Positions 38,199-50,218 of a stretch of 64,000 nucleotides of DNA are shown piece after piece (position 1 is the stretch's first letter; the number at the start of each line of letters is the position of its first letter). Both the position numbers and the translations under genes were made by a program. Below the pieces are notes generated by a model, which had not been told where the DNA came from, searched no databases, and was given only the letters and a program-made list of their open reading frames with translations. Source of the stretch: Prorocentrum cordatum (Eukaryota; Sar; Dinophyceae; Prorocentrales; Prorocentraceae); assembly GCA_963575745.1 (NCBI GenBank), contig CAUYUJ010017660.1:415001-479000 (forward strand), given 5' to 3'.

Positions 38199-40376
38199 CC
38201 TCCCGACACAAACAAAGACGAGCCTAACGTGGACACACCCACCGACTCGACTACGTCTCAGACGCAGTGTTCTCCTCCAACATGCGGGGGGCTAGCATAT
38301 ACAGCTCAAGCAGATACCGACATTCCAACGGAGACACTCACACTAGTGCACCACGACACTGATCGCTTTCTTCTAAGCAGACAGAAGAAACCGATTGACC
38401 CGATGCATTACATGACCCACAGTCCAAAACACCCTGACTGTGAGATTTGTTCTCGCACGATGGCGCAGAATGCTCCGTGTCGACGACAGCGCAAACCACA
38501 TCCACCGGCAGACCCCACCGACGAGGATACAGCCTGCGAAGCTTTTATCCCGAAGAAGTTTGGGGAAGTTTTAACTGCCGACCATATCGTCCTGGCCAAA
38601 GACGATGCCGCAGACAAGCACGGCGACAAGTGCGCACTTGTTGTCCTGGATAGATACACCGGCATCTTTATGGTTTACCCAGCACTACACAAAGACGCAG
38701 ATACCACAAAGGCATCCTTTCAACAGTTCATCGCCGCGAACGATGAGGTGAAGCATATCTATACAGACAACTCTGGAGAGCTTCAGAAGGCTTGCCGTCA
38801 ACTGGGATGGAGACACGACACTAGTACGCCGCATCGTCCGCAAACGAATGGATTGATCGAGCGCGCTGCCAAGATTGTCATTCTCGGTGCGAGAGCTGTG
38901 TTGCATATGTCTGGTCTGGGACATGAATGGTGGAAAGAGGCCATGCAAGCCTTTTGCTGTGGACATAACTCTGTGCATCCATCCACGGGCGTTGCTGCCC
39001 TCAGCGAGGGTCACGTCGACAAGACAGCTCATGAAATACGTTTTGGCGAAAGTTTTCCCGGGCACTGCGTTCCATTTGGTGCTCGGATCTTCTGGAAATG
39101 CCTCAACCCCGAGATTAATAACGAGACTGCAAAGTTCAAAGAAAACACTCGGGAAGGGTTATTCATGGGTTACCATTTACACTCTGGTGGACGATGGTCA
39201 GGTGATTATCTTGTCTTGGACACGGTTACATGCGCCAAGAACCCCGATGGGGAACTGTGTCACGTGCACAGAGTCAAAGACATCATCGTCCCCGATGGCA
39301 AGTTCACCTACCCAGTGAAAGAAGGTACTCTGCGACACCACAACCCTGAGGCACACAACGAGGTCAAGGCATCTACCTCTCGCCCCTTGGGCGACAAACC
39401 AATGCCCGATCCTCCACTTTCCTACCCTAAAGAATGGGATGATCCCTCTATGATGACAACGGAAGACAACATCGCTGATATCCACGCATCGGCCTCTGAA
39501 GTTGCTGCACCAGCGCCGGAGCCCGACTACTGGGAACAGCGCGGATATTGCGCCATCAGACATATACGTACTCCACGCAAGAAGTTGTTCATACCGACGG
39601 ACGACGTCATGAACATACCTGTACCTGTTGATCAGCTCGACGTGACACGAGATTTCGAGACGACCTCTACCTTTGAAGGAGAAAGTGTCTCTCGCGATGT
39701 TTGGGGCGGTGTCAGCGCCAACGACCACGGGGAGTTGAGCGAGCCATGGACCGGCTTGGTTCGATTCTATGAGCTTCCAAAAATAACGCCAGATGGCAAA
39801 ATGGTGGTCCGTGGCCGCGAGACACGTGTACAGACTACTACGCGTCCTGATCACATTCTTCCCGAGCGTTGGAAAACCTTATCTCGTGGACAGCAAAAGA
39901 AAGAAATCGAGCACGCCGAAGATGTTAAACGAGCTCGTGAGATTCGTGACCGAGCTGCACTTCGAGCGTGGACAAGACAGTACAAACAGGCCAACAAATT
40001 CCGTACCACTACAGCTGGCGGGCCCACATGGAATGCCGTGGAACGAAGGATTACGTACGATACCGACAACGGCGCGGTCATCCGTGACGAAAACGTCAAG
40101 GGCGTGACGAACAAAGAGATTCTGCATGCCAAACTACCTGGTGGGCCACGCGACATTACTACGGTACTACGTGCTTTGGTGCTTGTGGATAGTGAGGGGA
40201 TCGACTTTGGGACCATGGGCCCGCTTATACGCCAGTTCACCCAGTCGGTATCAGTACCCACTAGTCCACGTGAGACGACCTATACACCGGCACACAGAGA
40301 CAAAATTCCCGATTCCTCGTGGGCACGCCCGGCCCTAGTTACCAGAAGCCTGAGTAAGAAAGAAGTTGCCGCATAA
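38199..40376 (+). CDS. integrase of hybrid element (B core, A tail)
   Basis: Same frame as gag-protease after one TAA (38196). The catalytic residues are kept: Asp in LTADH, Asp in YTDNSGEL and Glu in QTNGLIER, with the same D-x61-D-x30-E spacing. Up to 39042 the sequence is B type (for example RFGESF where A has RVGESF). From 39705 on it is A type. The crossover that formed the hybrid therefore falls behind the catalytic core and before the acidic C-terminal region, and it left the frame intact. It ends at TAA 40374. Confidence 0.9.
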   Translation, partial: PPDTNKDEPNVDTPTDSTTSQTQCSPPTCGGLAYTAQADTDIPTETLTLVHHDTDRFLLSRQKKPIDPMHYMTHSPKHPDCEICSRTMAQNAPCRRQRKPHPPADPTDEDTACEAFIPKKFGEVLTADHIVLAKDDAADKHGDKCALVVLDRYTGIFMVYPALHKDADTTKASFQQFIAANDEVKHIYTDNSGELQKACRQLGWRHDTSTPHRPQTNGLIERAAKIVILGARAVLHMSGLGHEWWKEAMQAFCCGHNSVHPSTGVAALSEGHVDKTAHEIRFGESFPGHCVPFGARIFWKCLNPEINNETAKFKENTREGLFMGYHLHSGGRWSGDYLVLDTVTCAKNPDGELCHVHRVKDIIVPDGKFTYPVKEGTLRHHNPEAHNEVKASTSRPLGDKPMPDPPLSYPKEWDDPSMMTTEDNIADIHASASEVAAPAPEPDYWEQRGYCAIRHIRTPRKKLFIPTDDVMNIPVPVDQLDVTRDFETTSTFEGESVSRDVWGGVSANDHGELSEPWTGLVRFYELPKITPDGKMVVRGRETRVQTTTRPDHILPERWKTLSRGQQKKEIEHAEDVKRAREIRDRAALRAWTRQYKQANKFRTTTAGGPTWNAVERRITYDTDNGAVIRDENVKGVTNKEILHAKLPGGPRDITTVLRALVLVDSEGIDFGTMGPLIRQFTQSVSVPTSPRETTYTPAHRDKIPDSSWARPALVTRSLSKKEVAA

Positions 40377-41251
40377 CCACGTGCACAGGAAGCCCTGCGA
40401 AAATAATACGAGCGACTTGAAAAGAAACAAACGTGGATGTTGGAGACCGTTGCAGAGAAAGCTGATATTGAGTCACAAGCTATTCGCACTGGGACGAAAG
40501 TTCATTTCTTCAATATCTTGGAGCTATCTTCAGTCAAACACGAGGAACTTCCGCCTGATCTACGTAAATTCAAGGGCCGAGTGGTGGTTCAGGGCAATAC
40601 AGGCAAAGATGAAACTGGTTTGGCCGTCATATTCGCCGACGCCGCTTCCAGCGTTTCGCATATTGAGGCTTCCAAACTTTGTGCGATGCTACTGCATTAT
40701 TGCCACACTATGCGGGCAAACAAAGTGATGCACCTGGAGCCTACACGCAAGCATTATTATACGGCCACGGACGAATCGATCCAGTTCATACATGGATTAC
40801 CATACCCAAATGGCGCCAACCGGCATCCTGGTCAAAATACAAGAATCCAGTGTGCCGATTACGATTGGCACTATACGGACACCCTCTTGCAGGTGTCTTT
40901 TGGGGAAGAAAGTGTCGCACATGCTTGGGAAGTGTTGGTTTCGAGCCTCTTCCAGGATGGGAATGCGTATGGAGACACAACAAACTGGGACTGCTACTTT
41001 CAGTATATGTGGACGACTTCAAATTAGCCGGACCGGCTAACAATCTACAAACTGGCTGGGATTATATCCGCAAGAGCGGTATTGACTTGGATCCACCTAC
41101 TCCATACTCGCAATATCTTGGCTGTGGACAACAGGCATACGATGTACCGCAGAACATGTTCGACAAAATAATGTCTACCATGCGACCTATGTTGCCCGCA
41201 CACAGTGAGAGATTTCCATACAGCCAAACAAATTCGTGGAATCCGACATGA
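40377..41251 (+). pseudogene. reverse transcriptase of hybrid element
   Basis: Same as the element A copy, including the TAA codons at its start and the two frameshifts. YVDD is at 41006-41017. One substitution near 41034 changes LAGLANN to LAGPANN. Because both copies share every lesion, these arose before the duplication. Confidence 0.88.
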
Positions 41252-41996
41252 CATGCTTGGTTTTACTGATCAGTGCATTGAGCGGTGCCTGGAATGCGCT
41301 TCCAAGCGCGCCAAGGGACCAGGGTCACGTCGGAAACGGTCCGACTCGCCGAGGACTTCGCGATCCAAATCGCCTGTCTCCTCCGGATCGGTCGCCAGAC
41401 CTACTAGCGTGCTCAACGCGCGGCCGCGATCATCCAGCCCAGCAAGATCGGTCGATACACCATCTACTACAACAGAATCAATACCAGTCGCATACGATGA
41501 CCTACCTGACGCCGAGACCCCTGGCATCGAGGACACCTCCTTCACCGATTCCGATTACTCCGACGAGGGCATCCTTGGCCAGGACGCGGCGAGTGTACTG
41601 ATGAAGATGCTCTACCTGGCACGTTGCTGTTGTTTCGATCTTTTACATCCAGTATGTATGCTAGCCAGAGAAATTACCACATGGAATACCACGCGTGATA
41701 AACGTCTACATCGATTGATACGCAACATCCAAACGACGCGCACACATTGTTTACACGGATGGATGGGCGATTCGTCAGACAAGTTATCCATCATGCTCTT
41801 CACTGACGCCTCGTTCGCCGACTGCATTACGCCCTCCAAGTCCACTGCCGGCGTTTTCGCCGCGCTTGTTGGACCTAATACGTTTTTCCCGGTCAACGCT
41901 GTGCGTAAGAAACAAACGGTTGTATCGCACTCATCTACATAATCAGAGATTGTTGCTCTTGACTCAGCACTACCACTACTCTCATTATGGGAAGCC
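41205..41996 (+). pseudogene. connection region and RNase H of hybrid element
   Basis: Same organisation as at 15823: an Arg/Ser-rich insert, the LMKMLYLAR connection motif, RNase H LFTDASFAD, and the TAA at the Glu position of the SST-E motif (41940). Two substitutions differ from element A (TTCDKRL to TTRDKRL, VRNKQ to VRKKQ). The Lys form matches the usual Copia motif better, so the Asn in element A is probably the derived state. Confidence 0.82.
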
Positions 41997-44612
41997 GTGG
42001 TGGGAGTTGCCAACACATGCAAAGAGAAGAATACTTGCCTGGGCTGCCAGGGACGCGCCGACACGGCGACGTATCCGACATTGGCCGCCAAAAAGAAGAG
42101 GCGCAAGCCATCGCCTCGCAAGGCGCCACCCACAAGGGGATCTTCTCCTAGCCGTAGGCTGCTACCGCTGAAGACGGAAATCTTACGTACAGAGAAAGAA
42201 AGATGGGGCGAGGTAGGTTCAGAATGCGGAATGCAGTGCGTTGGACAAGCCAATCACGAGGACATATGCGCATGCATGTACCATATTGGTGCACCCGCTG
42301 CAGCTCCCCGTTCGCGCACACCTCGTTCGAGAGCACGTTCCCCGCGCGGTAGACAACCCCGCCATCCTCCCTCACCTCCACAGGATACAGAGAGGTCTAG
42401 GACACTCATTGTGCGTTCGTGCCGCAGCAATTTTACGACTCGAGCTACAAAGCTTACAAGCATCCTGTTCGCCGTGTGCGAGGCGCAAATAAGTGAGATC
42501 GGTTCTAATCCCGATGCCCTCATCCCCGAGATGGATCAGGCACAGCCGCCCCACCTCGTCGGCTGGCCCATCGGCTGCGACGCCGAGTACGACCCGAACG
42601 CCAAGGACGACGACCGCGTGGGCTTCACGTACCACGCTCAAACTGGTCGTCCTCGTGATCCTGATGATGGACACATATACATACATCAACGGCGCGCTGA
42701 TCGCAGTGCAGATTTTGATCTCCGCGTACCCGACGAATCCACTATTCGAGAAGTTGCCCGCTCTGCGTCCGCTGACGTCAAGAGTTGGATCAGCGAAACT
42801 GGTGGAACAGTCGGCCGCGACGCCAACTACGAGTACATCACGATTACGGCTACACCATGGCTGTCTTTCATGAGGGCCATGTGCATGATCTCCAGCCTCT
42901 TCACTCGTAACTCGTCCGTACAAGAAAGTGTTCGTGGCTTACATGATCATTTGAACGCGGTGACCCCAGGAGCACACCGCAAGTGTCCGCCAATGGACCT
43001 CGCGACGGTGATATTGAAGACGGAGTGGATTATGATTCACAACGATTGGTCAAACATTGGCAGTGCAGTACTTGGACAATCTGCCGAGGACAGCGTTCAG
43101 GATACAAAATACTATTATGGAAATGGTATTTGCGCACCTTCCGACGTATACAGCAATGGATTGACAACTCCAAGCTACGCTCCTAAATTTGACCGTGGTA
43201 CGATCAAGTTACCTACACGCCCACCTGGCTTAGCCAGGACATCAGATACTGCGGGACACATTGGCCACGTTGTCGAAGATAATATTGTCACCGAAATGAG
43301 GGCATTTTCCGACATTAACCAGGCGAGCAACTTCCGCCGCAAGCTCAGTACATGGCTGACTGCACGCGGAGGCTTTGGAGGTATCGGGTCATACCCCAAG
43401 ACGGTGGTAACGCCATCGGATCACCCAGACGGCTGGCAGGCACTACCAGAGTACGACGAAAATATGACGAGTACTTATCGTTGGCAACCATACGACGAGG
43501 GCTCGGTATTCATTGGCGAGGCCCCCGCTGAGGTTGACCCTGGCCTTACTCCTGGTACTGATATTGACCCACTTGAGCTTGAACAAGCAAAGTGCAGCGC
43601 GTTTTGTGGTGGTCGGTTGGTTTCTACTATTCTTTCAGACAACGGGTGGCACTCACTCGTACAGGAAGACCTGGGACTTCTTCTGCATCATGCCTTCGGT
43701 CCGTCAGGGCACGCATACAAATGGGCCAATTTGCACACCGGTTCAACATGGATTACGCAGCCCAAGAAAGGATCCAAGGCCGTCAAGCACAAGAAGTACC
43801 CAAGTCACTTCATCGACGAGCTCAACAGTCCACGAATGCGAGACCATCTCGCCAAAGTATCAAACGTTGGTCTTGTACCGTTATTTATGCCGTGCCTCAA
43901 TCGCGCGGAATGCATGGGTGGCGCTACCCTGGAGCATTTGTCGACCATTATCCGCGACGACATCATGATGTGGGCATTCCCCTTTGGCAATTACAAAGAA
44001 TGGTTCAAACAGAACGACACGCCGATTGGCCAGGACTGCATTCAATTGCCAGAGGCTGGTGGAGACACCCGCTGTGATATGGCACAGCTCCGTGAACAGC
44101 GTACGCAGACACAGGAGAGCCGTACCACAGCTATTCTAAACAACAAGTTCGAGTCCACCCTCGAGCAGCGCAACGTGATCAACATGATCCGCGAGGCCAG
44201 AGGTCTGATGATAATGAGCGACAATGCCTCTATCAAAAAGTGGCGTGAATTAAACGAGGCCGTCTGGGAATATTGGGCTAACGACTTTCCTGCATACGTG
44301 AAACAAAGGCACTATTGCAGAGGCGTCAATGCCATGGTGGTATGGAGCGCAAACGACATTGCATGTGCCAACCACGGACAGAATACCGTGGACATGCGTC
44401 GCCACGAGAATCGTGCACCTACTTCTGTGCGCGAGCTCCAGAAGATGGAATGTGAGGGCGGCGTCCCGACGCTTATGCCAGTACACGTACAAGTGGATGT
44501 ACCACGCTTTATTGATGTGATGCAGTACTTCCGTTGCCCTACGGTTATGGGGCCAGGCAAAGCAGCGCAATGGGGCGTACACCGAACTTCGATTACCACA
44601 CGGACGATTTGA
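41997..44612 (+). CDS. orphan 871-codon frame of hybrid element
   Basis: Equal in length to the frame at 16615 with a handful of amino-acid differences (NEK to KEK near the start, KLDRG to KFDRG, RNMI to RNVI, VAWS to VVWS). It is in phase with RNase H and basic near the start. No family recognised. The absence of any new stop in either copy over 871 codons shows that little time has passed since duplication. It does not by itself show selection. Confidence 0.7.
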   Translation: MVGVANTCKEKNTCLGCQGRADTATYPTLAAKKKRRKPSPRKAPPTRGSSPSRRLLPLKTEILRTEKERWGEVGSECGMQCVGQANHEDICACMYHIGAPAAAPRSRTPRSRARSPRGRQPRHPPSPPQDTERSRTLIVRSCRSNFTTRATKLTSILFAVCEAQISEIGSNPDALIPEMDQAQPPHLVGWPIGCDAEYDPNAKDDDRVGFTYHAQTGRPRDPDDGHIYIHQRRADRSADFDLRVPDESTIREVARSASADVKSWISETGGTVGRDANYEYITITATPWLSFMRAMCMISSLFTRNSSVQESVRGLHDHLNAVTPGAHRKCPPMDLATVILKTEWIMIHNDWSNIGSAVLGQSAEDSVQDTKYYYGNGICAPSDVYSNGLTTPSYAPKFDRGTIKLPTRPPGLARTSDTAGHIGHVVEDNIVTEMRAFSDINQASNFRRKLSTWLTARGGFGGIGSYPKTVVTPSDHPDGWQALPEYDENMTSTYRWQPYDEGSVFIGEAPAEVDPGLTPGTDIDPLELEQAKCSAFCGGRLVSTILSDNGWHSLVQEDLGLLLHHAFGPSGHAYKWANLHTGSTWITQPKKGSKAVKHKKYPSHFIDELNSPRMRDHLAKVSNVGLVPLFMPCLNRAECMGGATLEHLSTIIRDDIMMWAFPFGNYKEWFKQNDTPIGQDCIQLPEAGGDTRCDMAQLREQRTQTQESRTTAILNNKFESTLEQRNVINMIREARGLMIMSDNASIKKWRELNEAVWEYWANDFPAYVKQRHYCRGVNAMVVWSANDIACANHGQNTVDMRRHENRAPTSVRELQKMECEGGVPTLMPVHVQVDVPRFIDVMQYFRCPTVMGPGKAAQWGVHRTSITTRTI

Positions 44613-45634
44613 TCAAGACGATGCAATCACGTGGTATTACAGTTCTTCCATCAGACCACTGGGTAGAAGCGCACGACAGAATTACGCCTCAGGCCTGGCA
44701 CGCAAAACAGAACAATCACAACCTTGCGATGTTTACAACGCAGTTCTGTGGCGCAGTACGCTATCGTAATTTCTGTGCTTTGATCCAGTCACTGCCTTCT
44801 CAGCCGTATCCATTCAGACCTCCTATCATGACTCCCGTCACGGACGAGCAGGCCTATAGACAGGCCAAAGAGATCATGGAGGCTCTTGACTTTAGAGAGA
44901 GGATCACAAACGAATGGAAGAGAGATCTCAGCCTCACAACGCTGATGACACAGACAGCAGGTGAGATGGCTCATTGTGCTTGGATGGCATCATGTGCCGA
45001 TGGTACGTTGCCAGAATCCATGCCAGCTGCCGCAGGTGATCCAGGCATACCTATTCCTGGAATCCCGGCACAGACACCAGCACTTGATCCTCGCGAGCCG
45101 AACAAGGCTATTCCTCAGAACGATCCCTTTAGTCCTGCATACGACGAGTTATTCAATTACCTCTTACTGCTGATCAACGACTACCCTGGGGCATGGGCAT
45201 CATGGGATTCAGTCGAGAAACAAGAGCTCCTCCGCCCCAAGATCATGACAACAGTTGAAGATGCACATGCTGTTGCTTGGGTTGTGTTTGAGCAGTTTCT
45301 ACAGCAGATTACCGATTTGGACGGAGACGATGACGCGACCAAACCACGACTCATTGCAGAAGGCAACAGGTTGAACGCTCACCGTATAGGCCCTGCTGCC
45401 GAGAACCAACAGACCATCGAAGCATGCAAAACATTCTTCAGACAGAATGCATTGGATCGAGTGGCATTGGGACATGATCCTGATGTTCCGACTGCCGTGT
45501 GGCGCGCGGCGGTTGAGGCGGACCAGCCAGCACCACCAGGCCCATTGCCTGAGCCACTACAGCCTGGCCCGCAGCCGATCGCCGTGCCCGAGCCATCAAC
45601 GCCTGGCCCGCTCCCAAACCGCACGCCAGCATAA
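44534..45634 (+). CDS. orphan frame 2 of hybrid element, uninterrupted
   Basis: 366 codons, with CAG where element A has TAG (45071). Overlaps the preceding frame by 79 bp in the -1 phase. N-terminal half mixed alpha/beta in character (NFDYHTDDLIKTMQSRG, HNLAMFTTQFCGAV), middle Leu-rich helix (YDELFNYLLLLINDYPG), C-terminal Pro/Gly repeat. No signal peptide, membrane segment or known motif. The first 25 codons belong to the overlap and are probably not part of the protein. Confidence 0.6.
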   Translation: MPYGYGARQSSAMGRTPNFDYHTDDLIKTMQSRGITVLPSDHWVEAHDRITPQAWHAKQNNHNLAMFTTQFCGAVRYRNFCALIQSLPSQPYPFRPPIMTPVTDEQAYRQAKEIMEALDFRERITNEWKRDLSLTTLMTQTAGEMAHCAWMASCADGTLPESMPAAAGDPGIPIPGIPAQTPALDPREPNKAIPQNDPFSPAYDELFNYLLLLINDYPGAWASWDSVEKQELLRPKIMTTVEDAHAVAWVVFEQFLQQITDLDGDDDATKPRLIAEGNRLNAHRIGPAAENQQTIEACKTFFRQNALDRVALGHDPDVPTAVWRAAVEADQPAPPGPLPEPLQPGPQPIAVPEPSTPGPLPNRTPA

Positions 45635-45767
45635 CCATTGCCAACAGAACAGCTCCCGAAAGCCGAGACAGTACCGATCCCCGACGACGGCACTGACTTA
45701 GATGCGATGGAGTTGGAGGCAATCCTGCCGACGACGACCTTTCTCCACACACGATGAATATATTATC

Positions 45768-47420
45768 ATGGCAGGACAGCTGCGAGCGTTCCATGTACGA
45801 GGACATCAGCCAGATCGGGACGTTCGACAACGCGTGCACTATTCGAGAGTACAAGCTTCAAGCAGGCATCGTGGATGACCATCCGTACGTTTCTCTTGTA
45901 TTGCGAGGTACGTCCGCGACCAATGGCTTGCGTGTCTGCAGAATGAGGATTGGTTCGATCAATTGCAACACGACGATTGTGTGATTGCTCATGCTCCCGA
46001 TATTGCACAATCTGGTTGTTTTCCAGAATGGAAGTGGATATCGCTACCACATTACGACGATATACGTTATGGTCCTGAACTACTTGATGAGTGGCTCGGA
46101 GATCCTAAATACATGAGCAAAGACATCACGACGATGTTACGCCACGAGATCCACTACAAGAAGATCCACATCAATCAATTTCACGATCGACGCATCAACA
46201 TATGGCCGAAGACAACGGATCGTGATTGGAAGATCCCAAGTAATTGGAATTCTTTTCAGGATATGGTCCAATGGAAATTTAGTGAGCGTCAAAACCACAA
46301 CGGACCATCCAGCGATGCGGCCATCGCGCACTTCAAAAAGGATGGTGAGCAAGACGGGTATCCCGATTGGAATGATTACTACCCGATCTTCATCATTCGC
46401 GCGTTCCAGAAACATATTGACCCGCAGAAGAATCGGATTGAGATATACGCCAAACCAATCCCCGACGCAGGCGACCCCAGCTGTTTCGATTGGAGCAGCG
46501 TTATTGCCATTCGATGTGTTGGAGGCCACAGTTGCGTCAATCCACTTTCCAAACCGTGGAACATGGGTTGGGAGAGCCTACAATGGACAGACGTGAAATA
46601 CCTCCACCACGGCACGACATTTCGTGCTTGGCGCAACATCCTTAAGTCAGGGATCGTTCCTGGCTATATCGATCCATCTTCTCAGAGAGACAAGTATTAT
46701 AAAGGATCACCACGCACGGAGGCATTCTTCAGTTCCAGCACATACACAGACAATGTCCAGAATAATCCCCACACCTCGGTACAATCATACAAGTTCAATC
46801 ACTACAAGAACGAGGTCGAGCTGGTGATCAACATGGAGATTGCCACAAAAACTGGTTGCAGATTTTGGTTGGGCGCCCAAGGTGCTATTATGACAGAAGA
46901 CGTGTTTCCCGCAGCGGCAGTTATTGCAATTCGCCGTCTCCAACCGCGCCACGAGCACGGCCGGCAGATATGGCCGGAGGGCCCGGCCTGGGAATATCCG
47001 CCATTGGCCGCGAGACAACCATTGAGCAAATGCGAAATTTGCACCGTTCTTCCTGGGCAGGAGTTCATCGATAACCCTCTTGGGATTACACCAGCTGACA
47101 TGGATCACGACATGGGCCAGCAGCCAAGGACGCCGTCCGCATCTGCATCTTCGGCTCAGCGACCGATTGCCCCTCAGCTGGGGGCAACCCCTGCTGGCCG
47201 CATATCTGACGCCGACGCTCTGGATGAACAAATGGTCCGCGCTATGACCGACAATTGCGAGCACAATACAGAAGATAAAGAATGGTTGATAGCTATGTCA
47301 TACTGCCGAGAGGCTCTTCGACCCAGGACTTCATTGTCACTAAGAATTGGGGATCTACCACTTGCTATCATTATGACAAGCACTACCCCAAGGGCAATCA
47401 CAACACCAAAGTGCTCATGA
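45768..47420 (+). pseudogene. RNA 2'-phosphotransferase (Tpt1/KptA)-like protein of hybrid element
   Basis: Same motif set as at 20386: LRH, KNR, IRxxxGHS, HHGT and the GCRFWLG strand. It also has the TGA at 45876. Substitutions from element A are few (DASDPS to DAGDPS, SPLTEA to SPRTEA, PHNSV to PHTSV, ICAVL to ICTVL). SPRTEA puts an Arg near where Tpt1 enzymes have an Arg/His box, which may be the ancestral state. Upstream neighbour ends at TGA 45754, so the two frames are adjacent without room for a promoter. Confidence 0.75.
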
Positions 47421-47605
47421 ACAAGGGCCACATATACGGCCCAATCATTCATTTCGGAGTCTTTGACAAGTTCTTTGCGGTACAAATACCTATCCTGAAC
47501 TACGGTTTACGATGGGTAAACATATGGTATTGCGACAAAACATGCCTCTCAAGGGAGTTGTCTTCGCTTTGCCAGTACGTGCCGACATCGACCCGAGAGA
47601 TATGA
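47282..47605 (+). pseudogene. continuation of Tpt1-like protein, hybrid element
   Basis: Copy of the segment at 21900, with YVILPRGSS where element A has YVKLPRGSS. It is in another frame from the segments before and after. It holds the same protein-like run (DKHYPKGNHNTKV, IYGPIIHFG). No family recognised. Confidence 0.5.
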
Positions 47606-49773
47606 ATACTGCGCTGGAAGGACCATCCTCATGCCGCGACAGAATACATCAGCATAAAACAGATGGTGATCTACCATATCTTGGAACGCCGAGCGTTTAT
47701 AAGCCACGTATCCCACGTACGCCGACCAGACGGCCCGCTCCTCGGACACCCGATCCCGAACAGCTGGTGGCCACACCTGCCGATGATACTGCTACCGCAG
47801 ACGATGGACCCGAACAAAAGGCAGGCCAATCTGCTGACCCTCTGGTTACCGTCATCGTGGATATATCAAACATCCCACTCACTGCCGAGGAAAAAGCAGC
47901 AAATGACAACATGAGAGCAGATTTATCAGCAGAGATCCAAGCAGATGAGGACGTCGACGCGAGCATCCTCGACAATATCATCGACCCGCCAGAGGACTTC
48001 CCCAACCATCCCGACTACGACCCAGACAACGATTCAAAGTGGATCACGCAATCCTACGACCACCGCATATACCGCCGGACGTCGGAGTTGTTGGTGGACG
48101 CACCTATGATAAACGTGAAACAAATCATTGAGGTGCATACTGGCAGGGAGAGGATTGCGGTGGATAAAGGACAGTCACACTTCCGATTTGAGATTCAATT
48201 TGGATCCAAAACGTGGAACGCAGAAACATACTATTTGGATTACAATCATACCCACAAATGGGCACGTGACTTACCGATTTGCAGTGCAGATCGCTTCTTT
48301 AAAAAGTTGGTACACTACCTGGACCCAGAGGCCATCGATGAATCAACTACAGGCGTCTTCCAATGGATTTCTAAGGTGTATCTCATCTTGCTGGACAGCA
48401 TTGCGGAGCCTCGTGATTTCACAAAATATGCTACTCATCAGAACCATCCTGCACTCAAGACGTTACGTGATCTGTTTGCACATTGTATCCAGACATTCGG
48501 CAACCCAGGCTTCCCCGCATGGAGGGAGCTGGTGGAAACACCTGCCGCGCCACATGAGGACCCAGGCGTGGAGCAGGACATTCCCCAGGACCCAGGCAGC
48601 GTTGCATCCGCAGTTCCAGATCAGGAAACCACGGTACGGCTCATAGCCCAGCAGAAGAGAATCGACCGCGAGGAGGGTGACAACGAGTCCGCCTTGCAGG
48701 GAGAGGCTAACCGCATCCGTACAGAAAACGTATGCCACGGTGATACTGACAACGCGGGCAACGACACGACTGAGCGCGTAGGACTGCCAGGGGAAAGATT
48801 CTCTAGGATCGAGATCGAGGGAATGAGCCGATCGATCGCTTCCCGTCCGACCGCCGAGATCAACCGCGATGCCATGGATCAGATCGGCCGCAGTCTTGCT
48901 CGTGGTCGGGACACTCGCTGGGGATCCCGTGAGCACCTCACGATTGACGGAGCCCCAGAAGATATCCAGCATGTTATCGCGCGATGTCGGAATTGCGGTC
49001 GCCTCTTGTCTCTAGGGATCGTTACAGATGAAGGTACCGTTTGTGACATCTGCTGGCAGTGCACTGTTGCCGTAGGTGCTACGGGTAAAAGTACCGCTGT
49101 CGAGAGCGACCTGGCATACCTCCAGAAGCTGACCCACTGGATCAAGACGACGCTCTCCCAGGACGACATCACAAGGTACATGAGAGACGGAACGCAGGTC
49201 ATAATGATGGGCAAGCGCTCCATTTCAGGACATGAGAAAGACGTGCTGAGGAGATTGGCAAATGCTGCTAGGAAGAGGTATGAGAAGTGGGTCGCCGCTG
49301 GCTCCCCTCCTGCACACATGTGCAGATTGATGGGCGAGCGTGACGACGACAGACCTCTATACCATCCCTTTGCCAACCTCGTTCAGCGCTTTCTCAATGA
49401 TTTGAAGTTCCACCACCAAATGACAGGCGCTCGTGTCAAAAAAGGCAAGAATGCATATACCATTGAAGACAGGCGCGACGCCTGTGAAATCCTCGAGACC
49501 AGCATCAGGACCGGCCAAGCTGGTCGGAAGAAGTGGTGGTTGAACGCAGGCAGACTCGACCGAAGCACGCGGCAGGCGCGCGGACTTGTCACGATTGCCC
49601 GCCCCAGAGGGGATGGCGCCCGTGAGAGAGTCACGCAGCGCAAGCTTGCCGTGCTTGCTTCTGTTGAACCCGCCCTGGGTTCCACTGACCAGAGGGGGGT
49701 TGATTCAGGGATGAGAACCGATCCGATCGAACCTGATACATACTCCCAACACTCTGATGAATGCCATGGAGCC
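47512..49773 (+). CDS. long orphan frame with Cys-rich cluster, hybrid element
   Basis: Copy of the frame at 22130. Cys cluster CRNC-x15-CDICWQC unchanged. Differences include QHDIAR to QHVIAR, GAAGKS to GATGKS, LACLQK to LAYLQK and VAIARP to VTIARP. The open frame continues to 50469, but I end it where the 153-codon frame takes over the protein-like reading. Confidence 0.6.
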
Positions 49774-50218
49774 ATGCCAGCCGCGGCACCCGCCGCCGCC
49801 GCCGCGCCCTGCCCCTGGCGACGCTGCAGGGTCCAGCGCCTCTGGCGCGCAGGACTACATGCCCGCGGGGCTGCGCGGCACTGCAGCGCAGCGGCAGGAC
49901 AGCGACGACAGCCGCAGACCTGCGACACCTCCCCGCGCCAAGAGGGCGCGCACGACGGAGGACTACGCTACATGGTGGCGCGACAACCTAGAGGACAGCC
50001 AGTGGGCCCCCAGATATTGGAGCTACTACATCAAATGCTGGATATACATCACGGACAACAACGACGAGTTCGTATACGTCCGCGACCTCCAGTACAACGA
50101 GTGGTTCCGCCACTGGATCCCGAGGACGCCTTGGGAGACCTTCGCGACGAGCTACGTATCGCACGATGGCCGCAGGATGCGGGGCCGCAGGTTCTACGAG
50201 AGGGGCAACGCGCAGTAG
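49757..50218 (+). CDS. 153-codon terminal frame of hybrid element
   Basis: Copy of 24375-24836 with one residue changed (RAPWETF to RTPWETF). Pro-rich start, basic KRAR segment, Trp/Tyr-rich C-terminal half. It stops at TAG 50216, followed by the 3' untranslated region. Function unknown. Confidence 0.55.
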   Translation: MNAMEPCQPRHPPPPPRPAPGDAAGSSASGAQDYMPAGLRGTAAQRQDSDDSRRPATPPRAKRARTTEDYATWWRDNLEDSQWAPRYWSYYIKCWIYITDNNDEFVYVRDLQYNEWFRHWIPRTPWETFATSYVSHDGRRMRGRRFYERGNAQ